Positions 25,539-34,914 of a DNA stretch of 64,000 bases are shown here, piece after piece. Positions within the stretch are counted from its first letter, which is position 1. Every line of letters starts with the position of its first letter. Source of the DNA: Brevibacillus fortis (GTDB taxonomy: Bacteria > Bacillota > Bacilli > Brevibacillales > Brevibacillaceae); the NCBI RefSeq assembly GCF_003013395.1, contig NZ_PXZM01000049.1:1-64000 (forward strand). Direction: 5' to 3'. A program made the position numbers and the translations under genes. Below the pieces are notes generated by a model. That model saw only the letters and a list, made by a program, of their open reading frames with translations, ran no database searches and was not told the DNA's origin.

Positions 25539-26485
25539 GATTGATCTTCCTCCAACACTCTGACTGTAATCGGTGGCAAGCCTTGCTCAATCTGGGCACG
25601 ATGCGGCTCATACCACTCAGGGAGCATCAGCTTTTCACCCAATGTGTCAAATGGCTCATCTCGTTCAAAGCCCGGAGGATCGGTCGCAATCTCAAACAAA
25701 ATTTCGCCCGGCTCGCGGAAGTAGATGGCATTGAAATATTGACGGTCGATAATATCTGTCGGCTGAAGACCAGACTGAGCTGCTCGCTGCTGCCACTGCT
25801 GGTGATCCTGATCGTCTTTGGCACGCCATGCGATATGGTGGATCGTTCCTGCGCCACCTGTTCCTCTTGGCATCGGCTCGGCATTCACGTCAATGACATT
25901 GCCCAAATCTCCGGGAGCCTGGAACCGGACTAGGCCGTTTTCTTCACCGACTCTGGTCAGTCCCATCAGTCTCTCGAGAACGTCCATGGTGTGGGCTGGA
26001 GCCATACTGTACAGGATCGCTCCACCGAAGCCTTTGATCGCCTTGTCAGCTGGCACTCCGCCAAAGGACCATTTGCTCGCTGGGCCGCCTTCACGTTCCA
26101 CGATCTCCAGCTGCAAGCCGTCTCTGTCCGTAAATTGCAGATACGTTTCGTTAAAACGCTCCACGCGGCGGTACTCGATTCCGAATTTTTTCAGTCGATC
26201 CTCCCAGAAGGAAAACGCCCCCATCGGAATCAAGAAAGTGGTATAGCCCACCTGCCCACCGCCTACGCGTCCACGGCGACCAGATTCCCACGGGAAAAAG
26301 GTGATGGCCGTACCTGGACTGCCGACCTCATTCCCGAAGTACAGGTGATATACATCTGGCGCATCGAAGTTGATCGTTTTTTTCACCATGCGCAATCCGA
26401 GAAACCCTGCATAAAAATCAACGTTATTCTGTGCACTTGTGACAAAAGCCGTGATATGGTGAATCCCTGCTGTTTGTTGTGTCAT
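25535..26485 (-). CDS. mhqO: MhqO-type ring-cleaving extradiol dioxygenase
   Basis: Vicinal-oxygen-chelate dioxygenase of 316 aa thought to open the ring of hydroquinones or catechols with a bound metal. Two glyoxalase-like halves are seen: the N-terminal GIHHITAF (His ligand near residue 8) and the second IHHIAWRAKDDQDHQQW (near 215), with the glutamate ligand in the EPGEILFEIATDPPGF stretch near 263. The start codon follows AAGGGAGG. It lies 20 bases after mhqN. Confidence 0.9.
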   Translation of the reverse strand: MTQQTAGIHHITAFVTSAQNNVDFYAGFLGLRMVKKTINFDAPDVYHLYFGNEVGSPGTAITFFPWESGRRGRVGGGQVGYTTFLIPMGAFSFWEDRLKKFGIEYRRVERFNETYLQFTDRDGLQLEIVEREGGPASKWSFGGVPADKAIKGFGGAILYSMAPAHTMDVLERLMGLTRVGEENGLVRFQAPGDLGNVIDVNAEPMPRGTGGAGTIHHIAWRAKDDQDHQQWQQRAAQSGLQPTDIIDRQYFNAIYFREPGEILFEIATDPPGFERDEPFDTLGEKLMLPEWYEPHRAQIEQGLPPITVRVLEEDQS

Positions 26486-26505
26486 TTTGAATAGCCTCCC
26501 TTACA

Positions 26506-27144
26506 TTATTTACTTGCTTGGAATGTGTTGTAGCTCACGAACTCTCCAACGGGCTTGCGATACCCTCTAACTCGCTGGCTGGATGTATCTTCTTTTCCAA
26601 TCGTGATCATCAAAGCTGGCACAAAGCTGTCCGGAACCTTTGCTATCTCTTGGACGGCTGCTGGATCGAATCCAATCATCGGGCACGTATCCCAGCCTTT
26701 ATCCTTTGCAGCGAGCATGAACAGCATAGCGGACAAATTAGCATTACGGATCGCTTCATCGCGCTTGAACTGCTCTCCACCAGACTCGTGCATCGCTCTG
26801 ACCGAAGAATTGTTGTGGTCGTACTCGCGTTGATCCATGATCCCTAAATGAAGAAGACCTTCATTAATGCGCTCTACGCTTTGGTATGCTTCCTTGTCTC
26901 CAAACACCAGCACCACTGCTGACGCTGTTTTTACCTTATATTGTCTATATGCCGCTTCATATACACGCTCTTTTGCATCTGGATCGGTGATCACTACATA
27001 ATGGGCGTGCTGCAAATTGAATGCAGATGGAGCGAATTTGACCAGCGACATGATTTCATCGATCTCAGCAGGTGTTATCGTTACGTCAGTGAGAAACTTG
27101 TTTGCGGATCTTCTGTTTTTTACAAGGGTAGTGAATTCACTCAT
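26506..27144 (-). CDS. mhqN: MhqN-type nitroreductase
   Basis: FMN-dependent nitroreductase-family protein of 212 aa, likely reducing quinones or nitro compounds by two electrons. The N-terminal NRRSANKF motif binds FMN phosphate, and KFAPSAFNLQHAHYVVI and GWDTCPMIGFDP are typical of the NfsB/MhqN branch. First gene of the mhqN-mhqO-mhqD operon, with GAGGAGG before the ATG. A near-ideal promoter with an MhqR-like palindrome lies upstream. No mhqR gene is in the window. Confidence 0.9.
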   Translation of the reverse strand: MSEFTTLVKNRRSANKFLTDVTITPAEIDEIMSLVKFAPSAFNLQHAHYVVITDPDAKERVYEAAYRQYKVKTASAVVLVFGDKEAYQSVERINEGLLHLGIMDQREYDHNNSSVRAMHESGGEQFKRDEAIRNANLSAMLFMLAAKDKGWDTCPMIGFDPAAVQEIAKVPDSFVPALMITIGKEDTSSQRVRGYRKPVGEFVSYNTFQASK

Positions 27145-27186
27145 GGGACTTCCTCCTCGATTTTTTCTATCTCATTCATTTTTTAA

Positions 27187-27204
27187 TATCTTAAATTAAA
27201 GATA
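27187..27204. promoter_or_regulatory. Second MhqR-like operator
   Basis: TATCTTAAATTAAAGATA is nearly palindromic and one base different from the upstream operator at 27263-27280, 76 bases away. It lies in the leader about 45 bases before the mhqN start and could allow cooperative repression. Confidence 0.65.
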
Positions 27205-27262
27205 ATGATGTTTAAAAATGCACCTGCTTGGGGAAGTAGGATGACGGTGTTACGAAAATGAA

Positions 27263-27309
27263 TATCTTAAATTTAAGATAATTATAGGACCAAAATTCTC
27301 CCTTGTCAA
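27263..27309 (-). promoter_or_regulatory. mhq promoter with MhqR-like palindrome
   Basis: The minus strand has TTGACA (27304-27309), exactly 17 bases, TATAAT (27281-27286): a full consensus. Adjacent to the -10 is the perfect 18-base palindrome TATCTTAAATTTAAGATA (27263-27280), fitting the TATCT-N8-AGATA form of MhqR sites. A strong promoter held by a MarR/DUF24-type repressor fits quinone induction. Confidence 0.85.
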
Positions 27310-27357
27310 CAACCTGAGGGCCAGAAAAATGAAATCTCTTCCAGCCCCACGCTCTTG

Positions 27358-27861
27358 TCAGTTGGCGTACCAGTAAAGAGCATAATCGGTCATGACAGAA
27401 GGATACCCCATTTGGCGCAGCATCGCCGTTATGTTTCCACGATGATACGTTCCGTGATTGACTACTTGTATGATTATTTCTGCCAAGCTCGTATCGCGTA
27501 CTCTCGTGTACGGATTATCAAGGACAATGCGCCGCTCCAAATCTTCTTCTTGGCTGAGAAAAGCTCTAAATTGCTCAACCAGCTTTGCATACATCTGCTC
27601 TACTTCCTCCAAGCTTTTTCCCGTTATTTCCTGCTCTTGCTGCCATGCCTCTTTCAGCGCCGTTTGCATATCCATACCCTGCAATATAAGAAGCCAGCCT
27701 TGGTCCACGAAATAAATATGCTCCATCACTTTTGCTATCGTCGGGAAAACGCTTTGGACTTCCTGCTCGTAAACACCTTCCGGAAGCTCCTTCAAGCGAT
27801 TGATTAATGTCTGATTCGCCCACATGTGAAAGTCGTACATGGTTTTGGCATAGTGTGTCAT
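27358..27861 (-). CDS. DinB-family protein (paralogue)
   Basis: Protein of 167 aa with the DinB four-helix bundle. Likely metal His occur in YDFHMWAN (about 12), near HIYFVDQGW (about 48) and in VNHGTYHRGN near 137-141. The start is the ATG at 27861 with AGAGGGGGC upstream. It resembles the DinB protein at 14025-14540 along its whole length, but lacks that gene's WYL regulator neighbour. It stands 36 bases downstream of a frameshifted gene in the same direction. Confidence 0.85.
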   Translation of the reverse strand: MTHYAKTMYDFHMWANQTLINRLKELPEGVYEQEVQSVFPTIAKVMEHIYFVDQGWLLILQGMDMQTALKEAWQQEQEITGKSLEEVEQMYAKLVEQFRAFLSQEEDLERRIVLDNPYTRVRDTSLAEIIIQVVNHGTYHRGNITAMLRQMGYPSVMTDYALYWYAN

Positions 27862-27896
27862 GATAAAGCCCCCTCTGTGGTTCGTCGATAGCTCTA

Positions 27897-28984
27897 TCAT
27901 AGGCCGGCTTCCCTGACAAACATGGTCAGTGATGCTTCCTGCTCCAGCCAAAATCTTATTTTTTCTAATGAAAACAGTTGTTCAATGTGGTGGACTCCTG
28001 GGGGAAACGCCTCTTCATACAGTGATTTTGCTACGGCAGCCGCCACCATTGCGGTCATTTTGGACTGATCGCGCCCGGAAAGCAGACACTCTACTGTCGC
28101 CTCGTCATCTCCCCGTTTTCCCCGTGCTTCTACCTTGATGGCAAACCGATCATCCCCCATTTTCCAACGCCCAAACACTTCCATCGTGGCTTCCCGTACT
28201 TTTGGTAGATGAAGTAATTGGCAAATTCCCATACTCCTCAACCCTGCTACCACTCTCGTCATCCCATCCAGATCAAAACAAAGTCGTGTAGATACTGTGG
28301 GGACATCCAAGGTGCGTGCCAATGTTTGCTGATCGGAAAATGGAAAGCGATACGCATGCTTTTTTCCCAGCTCTGGTCCAAAATCAACGAGCTTGCCCTC
28401 TGTCATGCTTTCTACGGTCACACGCTGATGCTTGTTCATCACCTCGTAACTCGTGCACAAGTTATCGATGGTCCATTCAAGCGCGGCCTTCCCGTGCCGA
28501 TCACCGAGACCAAGCATAATGAATATGTCCAGTTCACTCACCTCGTCCAGCAAACGATGAGCTTCCCCCGCGAGCAGGTTGGTCAGACCTGGCGCCAGCC
28601 CTACACTGAGTACGGCGGTTCCCAAATCCTTCGGTGCGACTTGGCTCCCCCATTGTTCGATCTGCGTCAAAAACTGGCCATTCGCCGAAATATCGAGATA
28701 ATGCGTTCCATTCCGCACACACCCTTCCACAAAAGCCGTATCCGTCTGATCCAGGCACATGACCACCAGCTTGACGTTTTCCAGCAGGCTTTGGTCCAAC
28801 GGCTTGCGAATATCGAGTTGCAGCGGCAGCACCTTCCCATTTGTTTCTCGGCAAAATGCCTCAGCCTTCTCCAAGCTGCGTCCAGCTGCATACACCCGCC
28901 CGGATATGCGTCACCCAATTTCTTGCAGATAGTTGCCCCTACATGACCGTACCCTCCGACTATCACAATTCGATCCTTGCTCAT
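27897..28984 (-). pseudogene. Saccharopine dehydrogenase-like gene, frameshifted
   Basis: The N-terminal Rossmann segment MSKDRIVIVGGYGHVGATI is read from the ATG at 28984 (GGAGAAGG upstream), but the rest of the protein, beginning near YAAGRSLEKAEAF, lies in another frame from about 28897 to 27897. The junction near 28905 reads GGGCGGG; one extra base there, as in GGGCCGGG, would restore a protein of about 362 aa. The product would be a NAD(P)-dependent oxidoreductase-like protein, known in several bacteria beside metallophore genes. It overlaps the MFS remnant by four bases. A sequencing error could also explain the shift. Confidence 0.75.
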
Positions 28985-29320
28985 GCCTTCTCCACCCCTG
29001 CGCCTCTCTTTTTCCGCCGCTCTATACGTCCCGCATACCACCATACAAATAAACCGCTCAGGCAAATCAGGCCACCTGCTTCAAAAACCGCACGATACGC
29101 ATCGATGGTCGCCTGCACAGCTTGACTCGATTCAACGTTCATCATGCCCAGTCCCAACGCTGCACCGACCACCATCCGCCTGCATGCTCCATCGGGACGT
29201 AACGCATGATGTAGCTGTTGTTGGGCGAAGCAATCAGCCCCATACCTGCCCCTACCAAAGCCAGGCGTGATCGTCGTCACAAATCACAAGCATGATGAAA
29301 AAGCGCTGCTTCTGGCTCAT
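28981..29320 (-). pseudogene. MFS exporter remnant (internal deletion and frameshift)
   Basis: An N-terminal stub MSQKQRFFIMLVI (from ATG 29320) runs straight into the C-terminal part of a 14-helix DHA2/EmrB-type exporter: a first frame reads GAGMGLIASPNNSYIMRYVP and then continues, one frame over, as MVVGAALGLGMMNVESSQ to a stop at 28981. Roughly 350 residues between these ends are missing, so the transporter is dead. The stop overlaps the ATG of the next gene, which points to a former two-gene operon. A Fur-like box lies upstream, so it may have exported a metallophore. Confidence 0.75.
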
Positions 29321-29360
29321 ATGGTCTTTCCAACTCCTCGCGTATCTTGTAAATTTAGAC

Positions 29361-29375
29361 TAAGAATTATTCTCA
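29361..29375. promoter_or_regulatory. Fur-like box upstream of the broken MFS operon
   Basis: TAAGAATTATTCTCA is one base from the perfect dyad TGAGAAT-N-ATTCTCA often bound by Fur. It lies between the MFS remnant and the divergent LuxR-type regulator gene. Confidence 0.55.
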
Positions 29376-29454
29376 ATTATAGAGAAGTACAAGAAGAGCA
29401 CCATCCCACAAAGCTGGGATTTCCCGTTGCTACTAGACACACAGGAGAATGCTG

Positions 29455-30543
29455 ATGAGTACAAATTGGGAAGCTAGCAAGCGAAAATTGATGACCTTAG
29501 CCGAGCGCTTTTCCCACTCTTCACAAGACTATCGGACAGCGCTCTTGCAGCTATTGCGGGAGTTCGTCCCTTTTGACGGGGCCTGCTGTACCGCCGTTGA
29601 TCCGCAAACACTTTTGTCCACCGGAGCCATCACGGAAGACGGAGTGGAAGCGATTCATCAAGGCATTTTTGAGCATGAATACTTGCGTGAGGACTTCAAC
29701 CGATATGATCATTTGTGCAAAGCGACTGAGCCTGTCGCTACGCTGAGCCAAGCGACCGAGGGCCAGCTCGAACGCAGTGACCGCTATCGCAATGTCCTGC
29801 TCCCCGCCGGTTTCCATGATGAAATGCGTGCTGCCCTCAAGTACGACGGGGCATGCTGGGGCTTTTTGACGCTGTTTCGTTCGCAGGGGCGTCCCCTTTT
29901 TTCTGAGCAAGAGCGTGAATGTATGTTGGCTTTGGCTCCGCTGATTGCTTATCAGCTGCGAAAGACGAGTCTGTCCTTACCCGCTGAGGAGAATACCTGG
30001 ATGGAAGAAGAGATGGGAATATTGATGCTGTCGGATCAGTTCACCTTGCTCGCTGCCAATCCCACAGCGGAAAAATGGCTGTCCCTGCTGCGCCAATGGG
30101 AGTCGATTGATCGCGGTACCTTGCCTCGACCAGTGCGAGCGGTTTGTTCGCGGGCACTCTCCCAGCTGGCAGAATCGGGTCACACGACATCCATGGCAAA
30201 AGTCTGCATTCGCATGCCAGATGGCCCTTACATGACGATTCAGGCAAGCCCCATGAACAGCCAAAGCAGCACGGTTCACTTGGCTGTTTTGTTCGGCCCC
30301 GCAAAACCCGCTGACATGCTACCGCTCATCGCCGAAGCATACGGACTGTCTGTACGGGAGAAGCAAATACTCGACCAGATTGTCCGCGGGGCGTCCACGA
30401 AGGAGCTCGCACGCACACTGCACATCTCCGCTTATACGGTTCAGGATCATTTGAAATCCATCTTCGTAAAAACCGGAGTGTCCAGCAGACGAGAGCTGAT
30501 CTGGCAATTGTTTACCCGATTTGGCGTACAGGCTAACCAGTAA
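29455..30543 (+). CDS. LuxR-family regulator with GAF-like N-terminus
   Basis: Regulator of 362 aa. The first half resembles a GAF/PAS-type sensor (FDGACCTAVDPQTLL, YDGACWGFLTLFR), and the C-terminal 65 residues are a LuxR helix-turn-helix (LSVREKQILDQIVRGASTKE, HISAYTVQDHLKSIF). The ATG at 29455 follows AGGAGA by six bases; an ATG two codons earlier overlaps it. Divergent from the broken MFS operon, which it may once have controlled; that is inference. A strong terminator follows. Confidence 0.85.
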   Translation: MSTNWEASKRKLMTLAERFSHSSQDYRTALLQLLREFVPFDGACCTAVDPQTLLSTGAITEDGVEAIHQGIFEHEYLREDFNRYDHLCKATEPVATLSQATEGQLERSDRYRNVLLPAGFHDEMRAALKYDGACWGFLTLFRSQGRPLFSEQERECMLALAPLIAYQLRKTSLSLPAEENTWMEEEMGILMLSDQFTLLAANPTAEKWLSLLRQWESIDRGTLPRPVRAVCSRALSQLAESGHTTSMAKVCIRMPDGPYMTIQASPMNSQSSTVHLAVLFGPAKPADMLPLIAEAYGLSVREKQILDQIVRGASTKELARTLHISAYTVQDHLKSIFVKTGVSSRRELIWQLFTRFGVQANQ

Positions 30544-30554
30544 AATGCCCAGCC

Positions 30555-30600
30555 AAAAGCCCCCTTCTTACAGCTACGTGCTGCTAGAAAGGGGCTTTTG
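30555..30600 (+). terminator. Terminator of the LuxR-type regulator gene
   Basis: AAAAGCCCCCTT...AAGGGGCTTTTG forms a long stem with an inner hairpin just after the stop codon. Confidence 0.8.
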
Positions 30601-30620
30601 ATGTCATTACGCGATAAACT

Positions 30621-30825
30621 TCAAACCAACAATACTCCGCTTCCTGCTGAGCCAATTCCCGTCCATACAGCATAAGCTGTTCCGACTAGGAGCGACTGTA
30701 AAGCAGTCGACAGCAAAAAAAGGTACTACTTGCGAAAATCAAACAGGCAACCGCTGGCTTCCATTTTGTAAATCCTTCGCGGCAGTTCAGTTTGAATCCG
30801 TAAGCACCAAGACTGCCCCCGCCCC
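30621..30825 (-). pseudogene. Small multidrug resistance (SMR) exporter remnant
   Basis: The minus strand encodes SMR-type sequence: GFTKWKPAVACLIFASST, then after a one-base shift in a T-run (seven T near 30715-30721; eight would keep frame) FLLSTALQSLLVGTAYAVW and TGIGSAGSGVLLV before a stop at 30621. The GTAYAVWTGIG motif is diagnostic of QacC/EmrE-like exporters. The first helix with the essential Glu and the last helix are missing. It lies just downstream of the threonine-aldolase-like gene in the same direction. Confidence 0.75.
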
Positions 30826-30838
30826 GAAATCGATTCAT

Positions 30839-31945
30839 TTAGTCAGCTTTTGATCTCTGCTCCACTATTTTTTGATTCAGCCTCTCGAAAGCCAACGCTA
30901 GCTCTTCCTTCGGGATCATCGCATACCGATCCCCTACACTTACCTCATACGAGCTAGCAGTTTCGTCTTCCTGTTTCACATAACGCGTGAAGCCAATTCC
31001 TGTCTCTTCACTAAGTGAGACCATGATACGTTCGAGCTCTTCTTTTGGCAAATCTGCGTGCACATGAAACATGTTGGATACAGGCACGGCCGGTCTCGTG
31101 GATATCCCATGGCATCGGTTGTAGAATCCCGCCAGCTCTTTTGCATCCTCATAATATTGACTGAATTTATGTTTTCTCTGCTCAAAATGGTACTCTGCCG
31201 TGACAATATACGGGTACAAACTAATCAGGTCCCCGCCATGGCGTCTTTTCCATACCTTCGATTGCTTCGTGAAGTCTTCATCCCCAGCCAGGATCGCTCC
31301 GGCAATTCCGCCTATCCCTTTGTAAAAGGAAACGTACACGCTATCGAACAAGGCGCATACCTCATCGGCTGACTTCTGGTAGAACGGCAGAATTTCCAAG
31401 AGCCGGGCACCATCCAGATGCAGCCGAATTCCTTTTTCCCGACAATAACGGGAGATTGCCTCCAAATCCTCATACGTGGGCAGCTGTCCGCCAATCTCAC
31501 GCTGCGGCAATTCCAGCAACAGGCACGCGATATCGTCGTCCATGCCGAGAACATCATCCAGTTCAATCACTCTGTCTTTATCCGCCAGCAAGACAGACTC
31601 GATCTGATGGAGCTCCTTGAGCCCATCTTCCTCGTGAATCTCCAAGTGGCAGAGTGGATGATAAGCGACCTTTTTGATTCCCTTCTCATCGCACCAGATG
31701 CGTACCGCGATTTGTTGGGCCATCGTACCGCTGGGAAAAAACACGGCAGACTCTTTGCCCAAATATTCGGCCATCTTATGCTGAAAACTCTCGATGAGCT
31801 CGCCGGTTCCGTACATATCACCCTCCACATTCCCATCCACCCTGGACAGGACCTGCTGCAATTGATGGAGGTCTCTCTTGCTGTGCCCAGCGATTTGATA
31901 AGTGGTCTTTTTAAATACTTCCTTCAAGGTTTTCTTATCGCTCAT
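30839..31945 (-). CDS. Threonine aldolase/beta-eliminating lyase family enzyme
   Basis: PLP-dependent fold-type I enzyme of 368 aa. Features are the N-terminal GDMYGTGELIESF segment, FFPSGTMAQQIAVRIW (cofactor phosphate region), LHLDGARLLE with the PLP-contacting Asp near 183, and VYVSFYKGIGG, where Lys binds PLP. The family includes low-specificity L-threonine aldolases that cleave threonine to glycine and acetaldehyde. It is somewhat divergent from typical LtaE, so the substrate is open. AAAGGAG precedes the ATG by 10 bases. It stands alone apart from the SMR remnant. Confidence 0.8.
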   Translation of the reverse strand: MSDKKTLKEVFKKTTYQIAGHSKRDLHQLQQVLSRVDGNVEGDMYGTGELIESFQHKMAEYLGKESAVFFPSGTMAQQIAVRIWCDEKGIKKVAYHPLCHLEIHEEDGLKELHQIESVLLADKDRVIELDDVLGMDDDIACLLLELPQREIGGQLPTYEDLEAISRYCREKGIRLHLDGARLLEILPFYQKSADEVCALFDSVYVSFYKGIGGIAGAILAGDEDFTKQSKVWKRRHGGDLISLYPYIVTAEYHFEQRKHKFSQYYEDAKELAGFYNRCHGISTRPAVPVSNMFHVHADLPKEELERIMVSLSEETGIGFTRYVKQEDETASSYEVSVGDRYAMIPKEELALAFERLNQKIVEQRSKAD

Positions 31946-32021
31946 CTTGGCAGGGCTCCTTTATCATTCTCATCTTCAACCGCGCTTCTTACCTCTAAAG
32001 ATATCACATTTCACGAGCAGC

Positions 32022-32588
32022 TTATGTCGTTTGTTGTTTGACGTATAATTGGCGATATTCACTCGGCGTCTTACCCGTCATTTTTTTAAACAACGTGATG
32101 AAATATGGCGTATTCGGCATTCCTACCAATTGTGCAACGTCTGCGATCTGGTTGTTCGAATGAGCCAGCAGCTCTCGCGCCCTTTCTATCCGCTTTTTCT
32201 GAATGTACTCCACAGGCGTCATATCCATGAGTCGTTTAAACGTTCGCTGCAAATGAAACGGACTGCCATGGCACATATCCGCCAAATGCTCCAACGTCAG
32301 CTTTTCGTTATAATGAGAATCAATGTATTGTGTAATTTGTGCCACCCATTCACGATCAGGCAGCCTCTCTCCCGTAGGCTTGCAGCGTTTACATGGGCGA
32401 AATTCTTCCCGCATGGCTTGGCTTGCATGTTGAAAAACCCGCACGTTCTCCCTCTTCGGCGGCTTCGACTTGCACGACGGTCTACAAAAAATCTTCGTCG
32501 TCTTTACCGCATAAAAGAATTGATCATCGTAAGTCGCATCGTTATGAATAATGGCCTGCCATCGCTCATCGGTTACCCGTTCCTCCAA
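32022..32588 (-). CDS. adaA: Methylphosphotriester-DNA methyltransferase/activator AdaA
   Basis: Adaptive-response protein of 188 aa. The N-terminal Ada zinc site has Cys35, Cys39, Cys66 and Cys69 (FCRPSC and CKRC); Cys35 would accept the methyl group from DNA phosphotriesters, which switches the protein to an activator. Residues 84-185 form an AraC-type double helix-turn-helix. There is no O6-methylguanine methyltransferase domain, so this is the AdaA type. The TTG start follows AAAGGAGA by nine bases. Divergent from alkA, as in Bacillus, but no adaB is adjacent. Confidence 0.9.
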   Translation of the reverse strand: MEERVTDERWQAIIHNDATYDDQFFYAVKTTKIFCRPSCKSKPPKRENVRVFQHASQAMREEFRPCKRCKPTGERLPDREWVAQITQYIDSHYNEKLTLEHLADMCHGSPFHLQRTFKRLMDMTPVEYIQKKRIERARELLAHSNNQIADVAQLVGMPNTPYFITLFKKMTGKTPSEYRQLYVKQQTT

Positions 32589-32760
32589 GACCTAACATCT
32601 CCTTTGCCATAGCCGTTATCGAGTCGCATGCTCCTACCGACAGTATACCCCCACGCTACGTGATCCGTACTGCTAGAAGATTAAAATAGCAAGATAACGA
32701 AATGACAGGTTAGCTTTTCTTGTTATAAAACTAGGAGGAAGTCAGACAGGAGGTTTTCGC

Positions 32761-33693
32761 ATGACAAGCGGTCTATCACACTCGGCTTGGGTCGATAATA
32801 GAGAAGAAATGATCTTGTCCGTACCTACGGAATTCAGTTTCTCGCAAAATCTTCAATACTTGTCCAGAGCATCCAACGAATGCATGTTTCACATTCAAAA
32901 CGGTCGCCTTTACAAAGCCATCCCGATGGAGCAAGATCCACAAATGGTCGAAATTCACGCAGATAACGATCAAGGATTGACTGTGCGCTTTCTCAGCCCT
33001 TCGCTTCCCACTGAAAAAGTCCGGATGGAGGTAGCACGCTATGTCCGAGATTGGTTCGATCTCGATCGAGACCTGGTTCCGTTTTATGAGCTTGCCGCAG
33101 GGGACGCTCTCCTAAAGCAGGCCGTTGAAAAGTTTTACGGGCTGCGGACCATGGGCATTCCCGACCTGTTTGAAGCGCTCAGTTGGGGAATCATTGGACA
33201 ACAAATTAACCTGACCTATGCGTATACACTTAAACGGCGGTTGGTAGAGACATTCGGAAGACGAGTAGAGTTCAAAGGCGAGACATATTGGCTTTTCCCA
33301 ACACCTGATTTGATCGCTGGATTATCCGTGGCTGATCTGGATGGATTGCGCATGACGACCAAGAAATGCGAGTATTTGATTGACGTCGCACAACTCATCG
33401 TTGAAGGGAAACTATCGAAAGAGCTATTATGGGACGGAGGAGATTATCTAACCGCGGAGAAACGATTGACCAGTATTCGCGGGATTGGACCGTGGACGGC
33501 CAACTATGTGCTCATGCGCTGTCTGCGAATGCCCTCTGCTTTTCCCATTGACGATGTCGGCCTGCACAATGCGATCAAATTTTTACTAGGCAAAGAAAAA
33601 AAACCGACAAAAGCAGAAATACGAGAGCTGTCCAAGTCTTGGACGAATTGGGAGTCGTACGCTACTTTTTATTTATGGCGTTTTCTTTATTAA
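32761..33693 (+). CDS. alkA: DNA-3-methyladenine glycosylase II (AlkA)
   Basis: Base-excision glycosylase of 310 aa that removes alkylated purines. The C-terminal two-thirds hold the HhH-GPD fold: [15 protein letters not shown] (helix start near 140), the hairpin [18 protein letters not shown] (about 238-255) and the catalytic Asp in [11 protein letters not shown] (about 261-271). The N-terminal 100 residues form the extra AlkA beta domain. Divergent from adaA, whose methylated form presumably activates it, and only 19 bases before nfo, so lesion removal and AP-site cleavage would be co-expressed. Confidence 0.92.
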   Translation: MTSGLSHSAWVDNREEMILSVPTEFSFSQNLQYLSRASNECMFHIQNGRLYKAIPMEQDPQMVEIHADNDQGLTVRFLSPSLPTEKVRMEVARYVRDWFDLDRDLVPFYELAAGDALLKQAVEKFYGLRTMGIPDLFEALSWGIIGQQINLTYAYTLKRRLVETFGRRVEFKGETYWLFPTPDLIAGLSVADLDGLRMTTKKCEYLIDVAQLIVEGKLSKELLWDGGDYLTAEKRLTSIRGIGPWTANYVLMRCLRMPSAFPIDDVGLHNAIKFLLGKEKKPTKAEIRELSKSWTNWESYATFYLWRFLY

Positions 33694-33712
33694 TCAAAGG
33701 AGGTTCTATCCT

Positions 33713-34831
33713 ATGCTAAAAATAGGTTCGCACGTATCATTCTCCGGTAAAGGGCTGCTGAATGCCGCCGAAGAAGCAGCCACCTACGGCTCAAGTACAT
33801 TTATGATCTACACGGGTGCGCCGCAAAACACCCGCCGCAAGCCGATTGAAGACCAGTACATTACGGAAGGCAAAGAAGTAATGGCCAAGCAGGGCGTGGA
33901 TGAAATTGTTGTACATGCCCCATACATTATTAACTTGGGTTCTTACAAGGACGATACCTTCGAGCTCGCTGTCCGCTTTCTGCAAGAAGAGATTCGCCGG
34001 ACCGACTACATCGGCGTCAAAAATATCGTGCTGCACCCTGGCGCATACACGGACAAGGACGCAGAGTACGGTATCGCCCGGATCGCAGAAGGCTTGAATG
34101 AAGTTCTGACAGGCATCAAAGACACAGACGTGAAAATCGCACTGGAGACCATGGCCGGCAAAGGAACGGAAATCGGCCGCAGCTTTGAGGAAATTGCGGC
34201 GATCATTGAGAAAGTAGAAGACAACAGCAAGCTAACCGTCTGCATGGATACTTGCCACATTCATGACGCTGGCTATGATATCGTCAACGACTTCGACGGC
34301 GTCTTGGAACAGTTTGACCGGACAATCGGCTTGGACCGTCTCGCCGTGGTTCACTTGAATGACAGCAAAAACTTCCGCGGGGCAGGCAAAGACCGCCACG
34401 CGCCAATCGGTGCGGGACTCATCGGCTTTGATGCGATGAATTACATCGTGAACCACGAGAAAATCCGCCACCTGCCGCTTGTACTGGAGACACCTTGGAT
34501 CAGTAAGGAAAAAGGCAACGAGCGTCCGATGTACGAAGCAGAAATCGCCCTCCTGCGCGGTGAAGTGGACAAGCGCTTTGGTAACGAATTCATGGACCAT
34601 GTGGAGCGCCTCGATTTCTTTTTCCGCAAACAAGATATCGCTAGACGTGAGTATGTAATTGGGATTTGGGAGTTGCTCAAAAACGACGCGAAGGCAAAGA
34701 AAGCCGATGGCCGCGAGCCGATGGAGCGACTGTACGATATGGTGAAGGAAGCGAGATTGTTCCCAGAGCTATCTGAAGAGCAGATCAACCACCGTTTGTC
34801 TGCCTACTTCGCGATTCCGAAATTCTCCTAA
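33713..34831 (+). CDS. nfo: Endonuclease IV with C-terminal extension
   Basis: AP endonuclease of 372 aa that cuts 5' to abasic sites. The TIM-barrel core carries the metal ligands in [13 protein letters not shown] (His near 69), NIVLHPGAY (His near 110), ALETMAGKG (Glu near 146), [13 protein letters not shown] (Asp and His near 180-184), [16 protein letters not shown] and LVLETPW. Family members are usually about 280-300 aa; here some 75-80 extra charged residues follow the barrel, from about 295 ([10 protein letters not shown]) to the end. GGAGG precedes the ATG by nine bases. It works directly downstream of AlkA. Confidence 0.92.
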   Translation: MLKIGSHVSFSGKGLLNAAEEAATYGSSTFMIYTGAPQNTRRKPIEDQYITEGKEVMAKQGVDEIVVHAPYIINLGSYKDDTFELAVRFLQEEIRRTDYIGVKNIVLHPGAYTDKDAEYGIARIAEGLNEVLTGIKDTDVKIALETMAGKGTEIGRSFEEIAAIIEKVEDNSKLTVCMDTCHIHDAGYDIVNDFDGVLEQFDRTIGLDRLAVVHLNDSKNFRGAGKDRHAPIGAGLIGFDAMNYIVNHEKIRHLPLVLETPWISKEKGNERPMYEAEIALLRGEVDKRFGNEFMDHVERLDFFFRKQDIARREYVIGIWELLKNDAKAKKADGREPMERLYDMVKEARLFPELSEEQINHRLSAYFAIPKFS

Positions 34832-34914
34832 TGTAAAAGCACTTGATGTAGGCTGACTGTGGCTTCCTCCTGTTGGAGTGAACCCGACACACGCACCAAT
34901 AGAGGGGGAGCCAT

